A DNA stretch of 64,000 nt from Sabulibacter ruber (GCF_017355955.1 NZ_JAFFID010000003.1:62001-126000); one strand, 5' to 3'; numbered from the stretch's first letter, positions 9,806 to 19,636 are shown. Program-made: numbers and translations. Notes: generated by a model from the sequence alone, not told the origin.

Positions 9806-11140
9806 ATGAAAATCATGAAATTTGGGGGCACCTCCGTAGGCTCAGCCGAGCGCATGGGTGCCGTCTCACAACTGCTTCCAGCTGAGGAGCCGGTGATTGT
9901 GGTTTTGTCTGCCATGTCAGGCACTACCAACCACCTGGTGCAGATTGGACAGCAACTGGCCGAGGCTGACCAAGCCCAGGCAGAATCTCTCACAAATCAA
10001 TTGGAGCAACACTACTACAAGGTGATTGCTGACTTATATAAACAGGACACATCCAAGGACAAGGCCAAACAGGTAATTGACACGGTTTTCGCCGACATCA
10101 GAGCTTGCTTCAACCACCCGTATTCTGCGGTATCTGAGAAAATCATTCTGGCGCAGGGCGAGCTTTTGTCAACGCAACTGTTCCAGCTGTTTCAGGAGGA
10201 AAACAACATTCCTTCTGTGTTGCTGCCTGCCCTGGAGTTCATGCGCATTACGCCAGATGAAGAGCCTGACCATGCCTATATCCGGGAACACATCCAGCAG
10301 CAACTGGCAAAATACCCGGACAACAAGTTATTCATCACCCAAGGATACATCTGCCGGAACGCTAAGAACGAGATAGACAACCTGAAGCGCGGGGGCAGCG
10401 ACTATACGGCTTCCATCATTGGGGCGGCCGTGAAAGCCTCTGAGATCCAGATCTGGACCGATATCAACGGCATGCACAACAATGATCCCCGGTTTGTGAA
10501 GAACACCTACCCTATTGCCGAGTTGTCGTTTGACGAGGCGGCGGAGTTGGCGTACTTCGGGGCAAAAATCCTGCACCCGTCCAGCATTTTGCCGGCGCAG
10601 CAGCACAACATTCCCGTGCGTCTGCTCAATACCATGGAGCCGGAAGCCGCCGGAACTACCATTTCTTCCAAGAAAACCGGGAACCAGTTCAAAGCGGTAG
10701 CCGCCAAAGACGGCATCATTGCCATCAAGATCAAATCCAGCCGCATGTTGCTGGCGTACGGCTTCCTGCGCAGCGTTTTTGAAGTGTTTGAACGATTCAA
10801 GACGCCAATTGACATGATCACTACCTCTGAGGTAGCCGTGTCTCTGACCATTGATAACCCAACTTACCTGCCCGAAATCACCGAGGCTTTGCAACGGTTC
10901 GGGACAGTAGAGATTGACACCGAGCTCACCATCATCTGCGTGGTTGGCGACTTCATGGAAGATAGACCAGGGGCTGCTCTACGCGTGCTGCAATCCCTGA
11001 AAAACATTCCTTTGCGCATGATTTCTTACGGCGGAAGCAGCAATAACATCAGTGTGCTGGTGAATACCACGCAAAAAGTGGAGTCCTTAGTGGCTATCAA
11101 TGAAGGCGTATTCCAGGAAAAGGAGGAAAACCATGCTTAA
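9806..11140 (+). CDS. lysC: Aspartate kinase (monofunctional)
   Basis: 444 residues. Phosphorylates L-aspartate, the committed step to lysine, threonine, methionine and diaminopimelate. The N-terminal kinase signature KFGGTS is at residues 5-10, followed by VVLSAMSGTTN. The catalytic-domain motifs RGGSDYTASIIGAAVKA and WTDINGMHNNDPRFV are present, and the last 150 residues look like paired ACT regulatory domains (RMLLAYGFLRSVFEVFERF, and ICVVGDFMEDRPGAALRVL). It is not fused to homoserine dehydrogenase, which is encoded separately on the opposite strand. Its stop overlaps the lysA start by 8 bases, so the pair should be co-translated. No lysine riboswitch was seen upstream; control may be allosteric. 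Confidence 0.93.
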   Translation: MKIMKFGGTSVGSAERMGAVSQLLPAEEPVIVVLSAMSGTTNHLVQIGQQLAEADQAQAESLTNQLEQHYYKVIADLYKQDTSKDKAKQVIDTVFADIRACFNHPYSAVSEKIILAQGELLSTQLFQLFQEENNIPSVLLPALEFMRITPDEEPDHAYIREHIQQQLAKYPDNKLFITQGYICRNAKNEIDNLKRGGSDYTASIIGAAVKASEIQIWTDINGMHNNDPRFVKNTYPIAELSFDEAAELAYFGAKILHPSSILPAQQHNIPVRLLNTMEPEAAGTTISSKKTGNQFKAVAAKDGIIAIKIKSSRMLLAYGFLRSVFEVFERFKTPIDMITTSEVAVSLTIDNPTYLPEITEALQRFGTVEIDTELTIICVVGDFMEDRPGAALRVLQSLKNIPLRMISYGGSSNNISVLVNTTQKVESLVAINEGVFQEKEENHA

Positions 11141-12278
11141 AGAACATTTGCAAACGTTCTCTCAGCACCAAACTCCTTTCTACGCGTACGATCTTTCCCT
11201 TCTGCGGCAGACCTTAGACGCTGCCCAAACCGAGGCGGGGAAATACGGCTTTCACATCCATTACGCTCTGAAAGCAAACGCCAACGCACCTATTCTGGCC
11301 GAGATCCGGGAAAGAGGCTTTGGGGCGGATTGCGTGAGCGGCAACGAGGTGAAACGTGCCCTGGAAGCGGGTTTCCAGCCCGAGCAGGTGGTATTTGCCG
11401 GCGTGGGTAAATCAGATGCGGAGATCAACTTTGCCCTGGATGCGAACATCTTCTGTTTTAACTCAGAATCGGTGCAGGAGCTGGAAGTAATCCAGGAGCT
11501 GGCCGCTGCTAAAGGGAAAGTAGCCCAGGTAGCCTTGCGCATCAACCCCAACGTGGATGCCTACACCCACAAGCACATCACCACGGGTCTGGAGGAAAAC
11601 AAATTCGGGATCAATGTGTGGGAGCTGGAGGAGCTGGTCCCCAGGTTTGCCGAGTGGCCCAATCTGAAACTGATTGGCCTGCACTTCCACATCGGGTCCC
11701 AGATCACTGACCTGCGGGCCTTCGAGAACCTGTGCGCCCGGGTTAATGAACTGCAGCGGTGGTTTGAAGAACGCGGCATGGTGTTCCCGCACCTGAACGT
11801 AGGCGGCGGATTGGGCGTGGATTACCGTTCACCGGAGGAAAACCCAATTGCTGATTTCGCTACGTATTTCGGGATTTTTGACCGATTGCTGGAGAAACGC
11901 GAAGGCCAGGTAGTTCACTTTGAACTAGGCAGAGCTCTGGTGGCCGCCAGTGGTAACCTGATCTCCAAGGTACTGTACATGAAACATGGGCAGAAAACCA
12001 ACTTTGTGATTCTGGATGCGGGCATGACCGAACTGATGCGTCCGGCGCTGTACCAGGCCTATCACAAGATTGAGAACCTGACCAGTGACCTGCCAGCCAA
12101 GACATACGATGTGGTGGGTCCTATCTGCGAATCTACCGATTGCTTTTCTAAAGGAACCGAACTCCCAGAAACCAAGCGCGGCGATTTAGTAGCCATCAGA
12201 ACCGCCGGAGCCTACGGCGAAGTGATGGTGTCTGAATACAACCTGCGAGACAGAGTTCAGGCAATCTATCTTTCCTAG
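11133..12278 (+). CDS. lysA: Diaminopimelate decarboxylase
   Basis: 381-residue fold type III PLP enzyme converting meso-diaminopimelate to L-lysine and CO2. The PLP lysine is Lys47 in HYALKANAN. HFHIGSQITDL, VGGGLGVDY and the active-site CESTDCF loop (from the adjacent subunit in the dimer) are all present. The ATG at 11133 is preferred: it has a rare strong AGGAGG (11121-11126) at correct spacing and overlaps the lysC stop by 8 bases. An upstream in-frame start at 11100 lies inside lysC and adds only a basic tail. The pair lysC-lysA is a compact lysine operon closed by a terminator. Confidence 0.95.
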   Translation: MLKEHLQTFSQHQTPFYAYDLSLLRQTLDAAQTEAGKYGFHIHYALKANANAPILAEIRERGFGADCVSGNEVKRALEAGFQPEQVVFAGVGKSDAEINFALDANIFCFNSESVQELEVIQELAAAKGKVAQVALRINPNVDAYTHKHITTGLEENKFGINVWELEELVPRFAEWPNLKLIGLHFHIGSQITDLRAFENLCARVNELQRWFEERGMVFPHLNVGGGLGVDYRSPEENPIADFATYFGIFDRLLEKREGQVVHFELGRALVAASGNLISKVLYMKHGQKTNFVILDAGMTELMRPALYQAYHKIENLTSDLPAKTYDVVGPICESTDCFSKGTELPETKRGDLVAIRTAGAYGEVMVSEYNLRDRVQAIYLS

Positions 12279-12297
12279 TTAAAAAGGAACCAACATA

Positions 12298-12350
12298 AAG
12301 TCCGTTTTGGGCTAGTTTCATGAAAACTACCCTAAAACGGACTTTTTTTA
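12298..12350 (+). terminator. Terminator after lysA; also a perfect copy of the dispersed inverted repeat
   Basis: Arms AAGTCCGTTTT (12298-12308) and AAAACGGACTT (12334-12344) enclose an inner TAGTTT/AAACTA pair and are followed by a T tract. The same sequence matches the 40-bp dispersed repeat (TTTT, TTT, AAAA, AAAA layout), so in this copy the repeat doubles as a terminator. Confidence 0.8.
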
Positions 12351-12582
12351 TTTACCCTTAAAAGCTACAACTGCGTTGCCAATCAATCTTGGTTAGATTT
12401 ACAAGCGAAACTTTCCCTCTAATCTAAATCAATCCTGTTTTCAGGCTGTTTTGCTGATATCTGCCTTAAAACGGAAACGCCCGGCAAAACAGCCAGGCGC
12501 CTACGCATTGAAACGAACTAATAAAACAAGCTATCTTTCTAGGGCACTAGCCCATTTTCTTCTCCAAGGATCAGGCTACTCT
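12351..12582. other. Spacer between the convergent lys and met operons
   Basis: With the preceding terminator this makes a 304-base gap. No gene is seen. It contains one further dispersed repeat (12434-12474). Confidence 0.6.
12434..12474. repeat. Dispersed 40-bp inverted repeat, copy 3
   Basis: Left arm CCTGTTTTCAGGCTGTTTT and right arm CTGCCTTAAAACGG fit the family pattern, with only the centre degraded. Confidence 0.65.
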
Positions 12583-13830
12583 TTAAGAAATAGCCACTCT
12601 TTCCCTTACTTTTTTCACGTTGGCGTTCACGAAATCAGAAGACAGGGCCATTACGTAAGCTCCCGCTTTTCTGATCAGTTCCTGCGATTTGATGAGGCTT
12701 CCCAGGGAAACCGTACCAATCAAGCTGAACGAATCGGCTCCTCTTTGCACATTCTGCAGGTTGGTTAATCCCAGTTCCACTACCAGATCTGGCTCGCTGC
12801 TGCGCAGGTATACTTCAAACTGGAAGTCTAAAGCCAGCGCCGGAGCATTGGTGGTCTTGTTTAGTTTCTTGTACCCGTAAGAGTAGCCGTTGGCAATGGA
12901 AACGATGTCTGACAACACCGCGGCCCCTGTTGGGTGACCACCTGCGCCTTTGCCTTTGAAAAGCTGAGGCCCGGCGTAGACACCCTGTACCACCACTCCG
13001 TTGAACTCCTGCTCCACGCCGTACAGATCATCCGTAGAATCTACCAGGCTTGGCAGTACCACCGGCACCAGTTCTCCGTCCGGAGTCTGGTGCACTGAGG
13101 CCACCATCTTGATGACAGATTCGTTTTGCTTCGCGAATTCCCAATCCTGCTGATCTAGGAAATCAATACCAAAGAAGGCGACTTCTTCTGGCGACAAGGT
13201 TCTCCCAAAAGCGTGCGCCGTTAAGATGCATAGCTTGTGGCGCGAATCGGCGCCGGCTACATCCAGCCACGGGTCCAGCTCCGCAAAGCCTTTGTCCTGG
13301 GCTTCTTTCAGGGCTTCTGAATACGCTTTCTGCTTTTTGAAGATCTGGCTCAGGATGTAATTGGAAGAACCGTTCAGGATGCCGTGCACCCGGTCTAAGG
13401 GTTCATTGGAAAAATATTCTTCTACCGTTCTAATAATCGGGATTCCGCCCGCTACCGCTGCCTCGTACAACAATACGCCGCCAAACTCATTTTGCAGCGC
13501 CAGCAGTTCCGGCAAGTGATACGCCACCAGTTTCTTGTTTGCGGTTACCACTTTTTTACCCCGTCTGAGCGCCTCAGAGACAATGGTGTACGCTTCAGAA
13601 GCATCACTAATGGCTTCCACCAAAATATCCAGGGTTGCATCTTCCAGTACTTCCTCCCAGTCATAGGTGAAGCTTTCTGAGGGTAACGGACGCAATTTAT
13701 TTGGGTCTTTCACGCAAATTCGGTCAACTTTGTAGGGCAGTCCTTCCTCCCGCGATAAAATATCATACAAGCCTTGACCAACGCAGCCAAACCCAAACAA
13801 GCCGATTTTTAGAAGACGGTGGGAATCCAT
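12583..13830 (-). CDS. hom: Homoserine dehydrogenase
   Basis: 415 residues. Reduces aspartate semialdehyde to homoserine with NAD(P)H, the branch point to methionine and threonine. The Rossmann motif GLFGFGCVGQG starts at residue 10, followed by VVTANKKLVAYH, YEAAVAGGIPIIRT and the substrate-binding GILNGSSNYILS. A KGKGAGGHPTGAAVLSD motif lies near residue 290. The C-terminal part resembles a small regulatory domain. The start overlaps the metX stop by 22 bases, suggesting translational coupling. It is the last gene of a metY-metX-hom operon under a SAM riboswitch, so it should be repressed when methionine is plentiful. Confidence 0.95.
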   Translation of the reverse strand: MDSHRLLKIGLFGFGCVGQGLYDILSREEGLPYKVDRICVKDPNKLRPLPSESFTYDWEEVLEDATLDILVEAISDASEAYTIVSEALRRGKKVVTANKKLVAYHLPELLALQNEFGGVLLYEAAVAGGIPIIRTVEEYFSNEPLDRVHGILNGSSNYILSQIFKKQKAYSEALKEAQDKGFAELDPWLDVAGADSRHKLCILTAHAFGRTLSPEEVAFFGIDFLDQQDWEFAKQNESVIKMVASVHQTPDGELVPVVLPSLVDSTDDLYGVEQEFNGVVVQGVYAGPQLFKGKGAGGHPTGAAVLSDIVSIANGYSYGYKKLNKTTNAPALALDFQFEVYLRSSEPDLVVELGLTNLQNVQRGADSFSLIGTVSLGSLIKSQELIRKAGAYVMALSSDFVNANVKKVRERVAIS

Positions 13831-14864
13831 GTTTTTCGCTTTTGTTTTTTCTGTAAAAAGATTTCTAAGTGGAGCGCTATCTGATCGGTTTCCAACAGGA
13901 ACCCGTCGTGTCCAGCCTCTGATTGTATTACCTGGAAAACGGCGTTAGGGATGTAGCGGGCAACAAACCGTTGTTCGTTAAGCGGGAACAACTGATCTGT
14001 GTTCACGCCAATGATAAGCGTTTGTGCCTGTACCAACCGCAGGGCCTCTTCTATACTGCTTCTGTCCCGACCCACGTTGTGGCTGTCCATCATTTTAGTC
14101 AGCTGCCAGTAAGAAAAAGCATTGAACCGTTTGGCTAATTTCTCCCCCTGGTAGCGCTGATAGCTGGCCGCACGGTAAATTCTCTTCAACTCATCAGACC
14201 CTTCTTTCTGGGCCTGGTTGTAAGAATTGTAGTTGCGGTAAGACAACAACGCAACAGAACGGGCAGTTTTCATTCCCTCCAGGCCGGCATCATCGGTGGC
14301 CAATTGCCAGGTAACGTCCTGCTCAATGGCCATGCGCTGGCTTTCATTCAGGGCAATGGCCCACGGAGTCTGACGGGCATTGGCGGCTACCTGCACCAGC
14401 TTTCTGGTAACATATGGGTATTCTACGGCCCATTCCAAGGCCTGTTGGCCACCAATTGAACCGCCAATCAGTACATCAATCTGCTCAATATCTAAATGCT
14501 CCCGCAGGGCATCAAACGCCCGCACGGTATCTCTGATGGTCAGGGTTGGGAATGCATGGTAATAAGGCTTCCCGGTATCTGGGTTCAGACTCAGCGGACC
14601 GGTAGAACCATAGCAACTGCCCAGAGAGTTGGCGCACACAATGAAGTGTTTGGCCGGGTCAAAGGTTTTTCCTTCGCCAAACAAGTCACCCCACCAGTCT
14701 TTCACAAAAGCATTGCCGGTAAAGGCGTGGCATACCCACACCACGTTGCTTTTGTCTTCGTTCAGGGTGCCCCAGGTGGTATAAAAGAGTTGGAAGCCGG
14801 GCAATGTTCGCCCGGACTCCAATTGAAATTCATCTGTATAATTAAAAACGCGTCCTCTTAACAT
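13809..14864 (-). CDS. metX: Homoserine O-acetyltransferase
   Basis: 351-residue alpha/beta-hydrolase-fold acyltransferase that acetylates homoserine from acetyl-CoA. The nucleophile elbow GGSIGGQ places the catalytic serine at Ser136. The family motifs CHAFTGNAFVKDWW, ANSLGSCYGSTGP and TIRDTVRAFDALREHL are present, as are a late Asp (INTDQLF-type segment) and the His in SEAGHDGFL. Whether acetyl or succinyl is used cannot be read with certainty, but partnership with an OAH sulfhydrylase favours acetyl. It lies 13 bases after metY and overlaps hom by 22 bases. Confidence 0.93.
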   Translation of the reverse strand: MLRGRVFNYTDEFQLESGRTLPGFQLFYTTWGTLNEDKSNVVWVCHAFTGNAFVKDWWGDLFGEGKTFDPAKHFIVCANSLGSCYGSTGPLSLNPDTGKPYYHAFPTLTIRDTVRAFDALREHLDIEQIDVLIGGSIGGQQALEWAVEYPYVTRKLVQVAANARQTPWAIALNESQRMAIEQDVTWQLATDDAGLEGMKTARSVALLSYRNYNSYNQAQKEGSDELKRIYRAASYQRYQGEKLAKRFNAFSYWQLTKMMDSHNVGRDRSSIEEALRLVQAQTLIIGVNTDQLFPLNEQRFVARYIPNAVFQVIQSEAGHDGFLLETDQIALHLEIFLQKKQKRKTWIPTVF

Positions 14865-14877
14865 TTCTGTTACTCAC

Positions 14878-16221
<1,344 letters not shown>

Positions 16222-16332
16222 TTACAATTGAAAAATTGAACAATAACAAGAGCCCAGAAAACTAACAGATAGCAGAACTCCCCCTGCCGCTGCGCGTCAG
16301 GCCCTGAAAAACAAATATTTGAGAGTTAGGGA

Positions 16333-16479
16333 TTAGCGACAACAGCAACCAATGCCCATAATGGACATGTCGCACATTCGCGAAATAGAAGAGATAATAA
16401 ATTGAGGTGTTACACCTGTTGCCGGCATCTTCAGGCTCGGCGCTGCATTGCTAGAAGTGGGATTGAATTGTTTTTCCAT
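16333..16479 (-). CDS. Putative 48-residue Met/Cys-rich leader peptide
   Basis: A short ORF begins with ATG at 16479, just past the 3' side of the riboswitch P1 stem, and ends with TAA at 16333, 123 bases before the metY start. Its C-terminal residues are MCDMSIMGIGCCCR: four Met and four Cys in the last 14 positions, including three consecutive Cys codons just before the penultimate Arg and stop. The N-terminal half (MEKQFNPTSSNAAPSLKM) is unremarkable. No homology was recognised. The placement and composition fit a translation-sensing attenuator for methionine and cysteine supply, like the polycysteine upstream ORFs known from mycobacteria. Function is inference; the reading frame and its composition are directly visible. 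Confidence 0.6.
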   Translation of the reverse strand: MEKQFNPTSSNAAPSLKMPATGVTPQFIISSISRMCDMSIMGIGCCCR

Positions 16480-16486
16480 CTTCGTA

Positions 16487-16606
16487 TCAATTTATATTCC
16501 CCAGGTGGCAATATGTCCCCTGGGATCAGGAATTAGCACCTTACACGGCTGGTAGGTTGCTAGAGCTTCATTGAGCCTGTCTCTCCGCTCTTCTTTATAA
16601 ATCAAC
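16487..16606 (-). ncRNA. SAM-I (S-box) riboswitch upstream of metY
   Basis: Read on the minus strand, it opens with ATTTATAAAGAAGAGCGGAG, goes on through GAGACAGGCTCAATGAAGCTC and CTAGCAACC, reaches the highly conserved AAGGTGCTAATTCC, has a terminal hairpin of CCCAGGGG/CACCTGGGG type, and closes with TATAAAT. The P1 stem pairs 16596-16602 with 16490-16496. These are the core SAM-I elements in the right order. Binding of S-adenosylmethionine should reduce expression of metY-metX-hom. Confidence 0.93.
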
Positions 16607-16631
16607 TACCGGAATAATTGACTTGATGCTG

Positions 16632-16662
16632 CAAATCTATCAACGAAATCTTTAACCCCAAA
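16632..16662 (-). promoter_or_regulatory. Promoter of the met leader
   Basis: On the minus strand TTTG (16662-16659) is followed after 19 bases by TAGATTTG (16639-16632), an exact fit to the Bacteroidota primary sigma consensus. Transcription would start near 16625, about 20 bases before the riboswitch P1. Confidence 0.8.
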
Positions 16663-16756
16663 CAATTTTCAAAAAAATTTAAGAAAAATTTTCAAATACA
16701 AACAATTGTTAGTAAATGCAGTGCCCGGCAGCGCTATTCTCCTCACTTAAATATAC

Positions 16757-16786
16757 TTGCCCCATTCCTATCCTTTCCTAACTTTG
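16757..16786 (+). promoter_or_regulatory. Promoter of purC
   Basis: TTG (16757-16759), 19-base spacer, TAACTTTG (16779-16786): an exact Bacteroidota promoter. The predicted start is near 16793, leaving a leader of only about a dozen bases before the purC ATG. Confidence 0.8.
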
Positions 16787-16804
16787 CCCCCTTAGTTATC
16801 TGCC

Positions 16805-17740
16805 ATGCAAGCTTTAAAAGAAACCAACTTCAACTTCCCTATCCAGACGGGTTTTTACCGCGGAAAGGTGCGTGATGTATATTATTTCCAGGACAAACTG
16901 GCCATGGTGGCCACAGACCGTATCTCGGCCTTTGATGTGGTGCTGCCCCGGGCCATCCCTTACAAAGGACAAGTCTTAAACCAGATTGCCGCCTCTTTCC
17001 TGGCCGCCACCGCAGATGTGGTTCCCAACTGGGTGTTGAGCCATCCGGCACCAAACGTAACTATTGGCTGGCAGTGCGAAACCTTTAAGGTGGAAATGGT
17101 CATCAGAGGCTATCTGGCGGGCCACGCCTGGCGTGAATACAACGCCGGGAAGCGCACGCTGTGCGGGGTTACGCTACCCGAAGGTTTGAGAGAGAATGAC
17201 CCTTTTCCGGAGCCCATCATCACCCCTACCACTAAGGCCGCCGAAGGCCATGATGAAGACATCTCGCGCGAAGAAATCCTAAAACAAGGTATCGTGTCTG
17301 AACAGGATTATGTCCAATTAGAGGCATACACCAGAGCGCTCTTCCAACGCGGCACTGAGCTGGCGGCAGAGCGTGGTTTGATCCTGGTAGATACCAAGTA
17401 TGAGTTTGGGAAAGCCGATGGAAAAATTTATGTCATAGACGAAATCCATACGCCAGATTCTTCAAGATTCTTTTACTCAGAAGGTTATGAAGAACGGCAG
17501 GAAAGCGGCCAGCCGCAGCGGCAACTTTCTAAGGAGTTTGTACGTCAATGGCTCATTGAGAACGGTTTTCAGGGAAAAGAAGGACAACAGGTGCCAGAAA
17601 TGACAGATGCGAAGATAACCGAGATCTCGCAGCGCTACATTGAATTATATGAGCAGCTGCTTGGCAAGAAATTTGAGCCGCAGGAATATGCGAGCCAACT
17701 TCAGGGGCTGGAACAAAGCATTGCCGACAACATTTTTTAA
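16805..17740 (+). CDS. purC: Phosphoribosylaminoimidazole-succinocarboxamide synthase
   Basis: 311 residues. ATP-dependent joining of CAIR and aspartate to SAICAR in purine synthesis. Marks are the N-terminal YRGKVRDVY, the [15 protein letters not shown] strand-loop, [16 protein letters not shown] and the substrate/ATP site [29 protein letters not shown]. Length fits the longer single-domain form seen in Bacteroidota and yeast-like enzymes. It is transcribed divergently from the met operon from its own consensus promoter. Confidence 0.95.
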   Translation: MQALKETNFNFPIQTGFYRGKVRDVYYFQDKLAMVATDRISAFDVVLPRAIPYKGQVLNQIAASFLAATADVVPNWVLSHPAPNVTIGWQCETFKVEMVIRGYLAGHAWREYNAGKRTLCGVTLPEGLRENDPFPEPIITPTTKAAEGHDEDISREEILKQGIVSEQDYVQLEAYTRALFQRGTELAAERGLILVDTKYEFGKADGKIYVIDEIHTPDSSRFFYSEGYEERQESGQPQRQLSKEFVRQWLIENGFQGKEGQQVPEMTDAKITEISQRYIELYEQLLGKKFEPQEYASQLQGLEQSIADNIF

Positions 17741-17808
17741 CTTACATTGTTAAAGATATTCCACCAAAAATTGGTAGATTCGCACTCTAAACCTTTTTGC
17801 TGTTACTT

Positions 17809-18186
17809 ATGAAGTACACAATTGATAAAAAAGAGAATTACACCATCATCACCATAGATGAAAAAAAACTAGACACCACGATCGCACCTGATTTGAAGTC
17901 TGAGTTTGTGAAGTTGAATGCAGAAGGTATTACCAACCTGATCCTGGATCTTTCTAACGTAAAATATACTGATTCTTCCGGACTTTCCTCTATCCTGATT
18001 GCCAATCGTCTTTGCAACTCTTCTGGAGGGGTTCTTATTTTAACTGGTTTGCAAGAGCACGTAACCAAACTGATCACTATCTCCAAGCTTGAATCTGTGC
18101 TGAACATCCTGCCTACGGTGGAAGAAGGCATTGACCGTGTGTTCCTCCACGAGATTGAGAGCGATCTTACAAAAAAAGAAGAATAG
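17809..18186 (+). CDS. STAS-domain anti-sigma-factor antagonist-like protein
   Basis: 125 residues forming one STAS domain (SpoIIAA/RsbV fold). Beta strands YTIITIDEK and NLILDLSNVKY precede the switch motif YTDSSGLSSIL; Ser56 or Ser57 is the likely phospho-acceptor. Such proteins bind anti-sigma or other kinases in a phosphorylation-dependent way. No partner kinase is nearby. The ATG at 17809 is used because upstream in-frame codons give only a hydrophobic MLLL extension without conservation. It lies 19 bases upstream of the RNase Z gene, so the two are probably co-transcribed. Confidence 0.85.
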   Translation: MKYTIDKKENYTIITIDEKKLDTTIAPDLKSEFVKLNAEGITNLILDLSNVKYTDSSGLSSILIANRLCNSSGGVLILTGLQEHVTKLITISKLESVLNILPTVEEGIDRVFLHEIESDLTKKEE

Positions 18187-18205
18187 TTTCTAAGCGGGCC
18201 GCGGA

Positions 18206-19123
18206 TTGGAATTTGAGCTGAAAATACTTGGGAGTTCCTCTGCCACCCCGTCTTTTGAACGACATCATACCGCACAGCTACTCACGATTGGTAACCAGAT
18301 CAACCTGATAGATTGCGGAGAAGGTACACAAATGCAGCTGATGCGATACAAGATAAAGCATCAGCGCATTTGTAACATCTTTATTAGTCACCTGCATGGT
18401 GACCACTATTTTGGCTTACCGGGCCTGCTGTCTACCATGAACCTGCAACAGCGCACCGGTCCTATCAACCTCTTCGGCCCAAAAGGTTTAGCCGATATCC
18501 TTACACTTCAATTCAAATACGGTAACACCCAACTCCCTTACCATATCAACTTTGTGGAAGTGGATACTACCGTTTCCAAAAAAATATTTGAAGACAAATA
18601 CCACACGGTGCATACGCTCCCTATGCAGCACCGTGTGCCTTGTTGTGGGTACCTGTTCAAGGAAAAACCCAAGCCCCGCCACTTATTGAAAGGCAAACTA
18701 CCTGATTTCCTTACCCCACCCCAACTGGTACGCTTGAAATGGGGCGAAGACATCCGGAATGAGCAAGGCGAGGTACTGGTACGCAACGCAGAGGTCACCT
18801 CAGAACCCAAGCGCAGCCGTAGTTACGCCTATTGCTCAGACACCAGGTACAAAGAAGACATTCTGCCTTATGTACAAGGCGTGGATTTGCTGTACCATGA
18901 ATCTACGTTCCTGAGCGACATGGAACACCGGGCCGCCCACACCTATCATAGCACCGCTGCCCAGGCCGCCACGCTGGCGGAAAAAGCCAGGGTAAAACGC
19001 CTGCTCATCGGGCACTTCTCCGCTCGCTACAAAGACCTGACTCCCTTATTGGAGGAAGCCCAGGCTATTTTCCCGAATACGGCTTTGGCTACAGAGGGGA
19101 AAACGATTAGCGTGTTGGAGTAG
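18206..19123 (+). CDS. rnz: Ribonuclease Z
   Basis: 305-residue metallo-beta-lactamase-fold endonuclease that trims tRNA 3' trailers. The zinc site SHLHGDHYFGLPGLL supplies His62, His64, Asp66 and His67; later ligands lie in MQHRVPCCGY, AYCSDTRY and the C-terminal LLIGHFSARY. The substrate-gripping exosite (about residues 155-180) is present. The start is TTG at 18206, since no ATG precedes the conserved LKILGSSSATPS within a sensible distance and the STAS stop is only 19 bases upstream. An alternative start cannot be excluded. Confidence 0.93.
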   Translation: MEFELKILGSSSATPSFERHHTAQLLTIGNQINLIDCGEGTQMQLMRYKIKHQRICNIFISHLHGDHYFGLPGLLSTMNLQQRTGPINLFGPKGLADILTLQFKYGNTQLPYHINFVEVDTTVSKKIFEDKYHTVHTLPMQHRVPCCGYLFKEKPKPRHLLKGKLPDFLTPPQLVRLKWGEDIRNEQGEVLVRNAEVTSEPKRSRSYAYCSDTRYKEDILPYVQGVDLLYHESTFLSDMEHRAAHTYHSTAAQAATLAEKARVKRLLIGHFSARYKDLTPLLEEAQAIFPNTALATEGKTISVLE

Positions 19124-19216
19124 GGTTTGGGTTGTTGCTACCGTAGCTGCTGCTTGTCTATGGATTTATGGGCTGCTTTTTCCATAGTTAGCGGTATGCG
19201 CTCACGGCCGCGGGGC

Positions 19217-19317
19217 CCAGTCTTCCGCGCTCGCGCTGTACCAGCTTCCTTTGCTCCCGTTCGGTCGCAATGCCTGGCGGCACCGGAACCTGCTAAGGCG
19301 CTCGCCCGAAAGACTGG
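19217..19317. mobile_element. MITE-like or REP-like 101-bp element
   Basis: Ends are CCAGTCTTCCGCGCTCGCGC at the left, and at the right the inverse of CCAGTCTTTCGGGCGAGCGC; 16 of these 20 positions match, including the outer eight. No ORF. No target duplication was obvious. It resembles a non-autonomous palindromic repeat. Confidence 0.45.
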
Positions 19318-19367
19318 AATCGGGGAAAGTGGCAAAAGTGGCAAAAGCGGTGACGATGTTGGGCCTC

Positions 19368-19393
19368 GTAGAGACAAAGCACTGCCTTGTCTC
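19368..19393 (+). repeat. GTAGAGACAA palindrome, copy 1
   Basis: Sequence GTAGAGACAAAGCACTGCC followed by TTGTCTC. Near-perfect palindrome, also found at 43668-43692 and, inverted, at 57465-57490. Confidence 0.6.
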
Positions 19394-19636
19394 CTGCACG
19401 CATTGCCTTTCCATGGTTCAAGTCTGTGACTTGGACCTACCATGATGGCAGTTTGTAACTGCTGTGAGGCGAAATCTAAGTCTCTATCGATTTAAGCCTG
19501 ATTCTACCAAAACAGACAGAAAACAGTTTACCAGCCGAAACCAAGGCTTACTCTACCAGCCATTTTATTATTAGCAACTTTCTTTCATCTTTACAGTGCC
19601 AGAGAAACCTCTTCAAACTTTTCAACCTTCTTTAAC

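Larger units (their letters stand above)
19124..19636. other. Repeat-bearing intergenic region
   Basis: 513 bases without a convincing gene. Its middle is markedly more GC-rich than its surroundings and contains a 101-bp inverted-repeat element (19217-19317) and a short palindrome (19368-19393). Open frames through it on both strands have no start context or recognisable product. Confidence 0.6.

Noticed and set aside
9712..9885. Small open frame over the terminator before lysC
   Set aside because: Runs through the terminator hairpin and into lysC in another frame.
19127..19443. Open frames on both strands after rnz
   Set aside because: They owe their length to the GC-rich MITE-like element; no recognisable product, no plausible ribosome-binding site.
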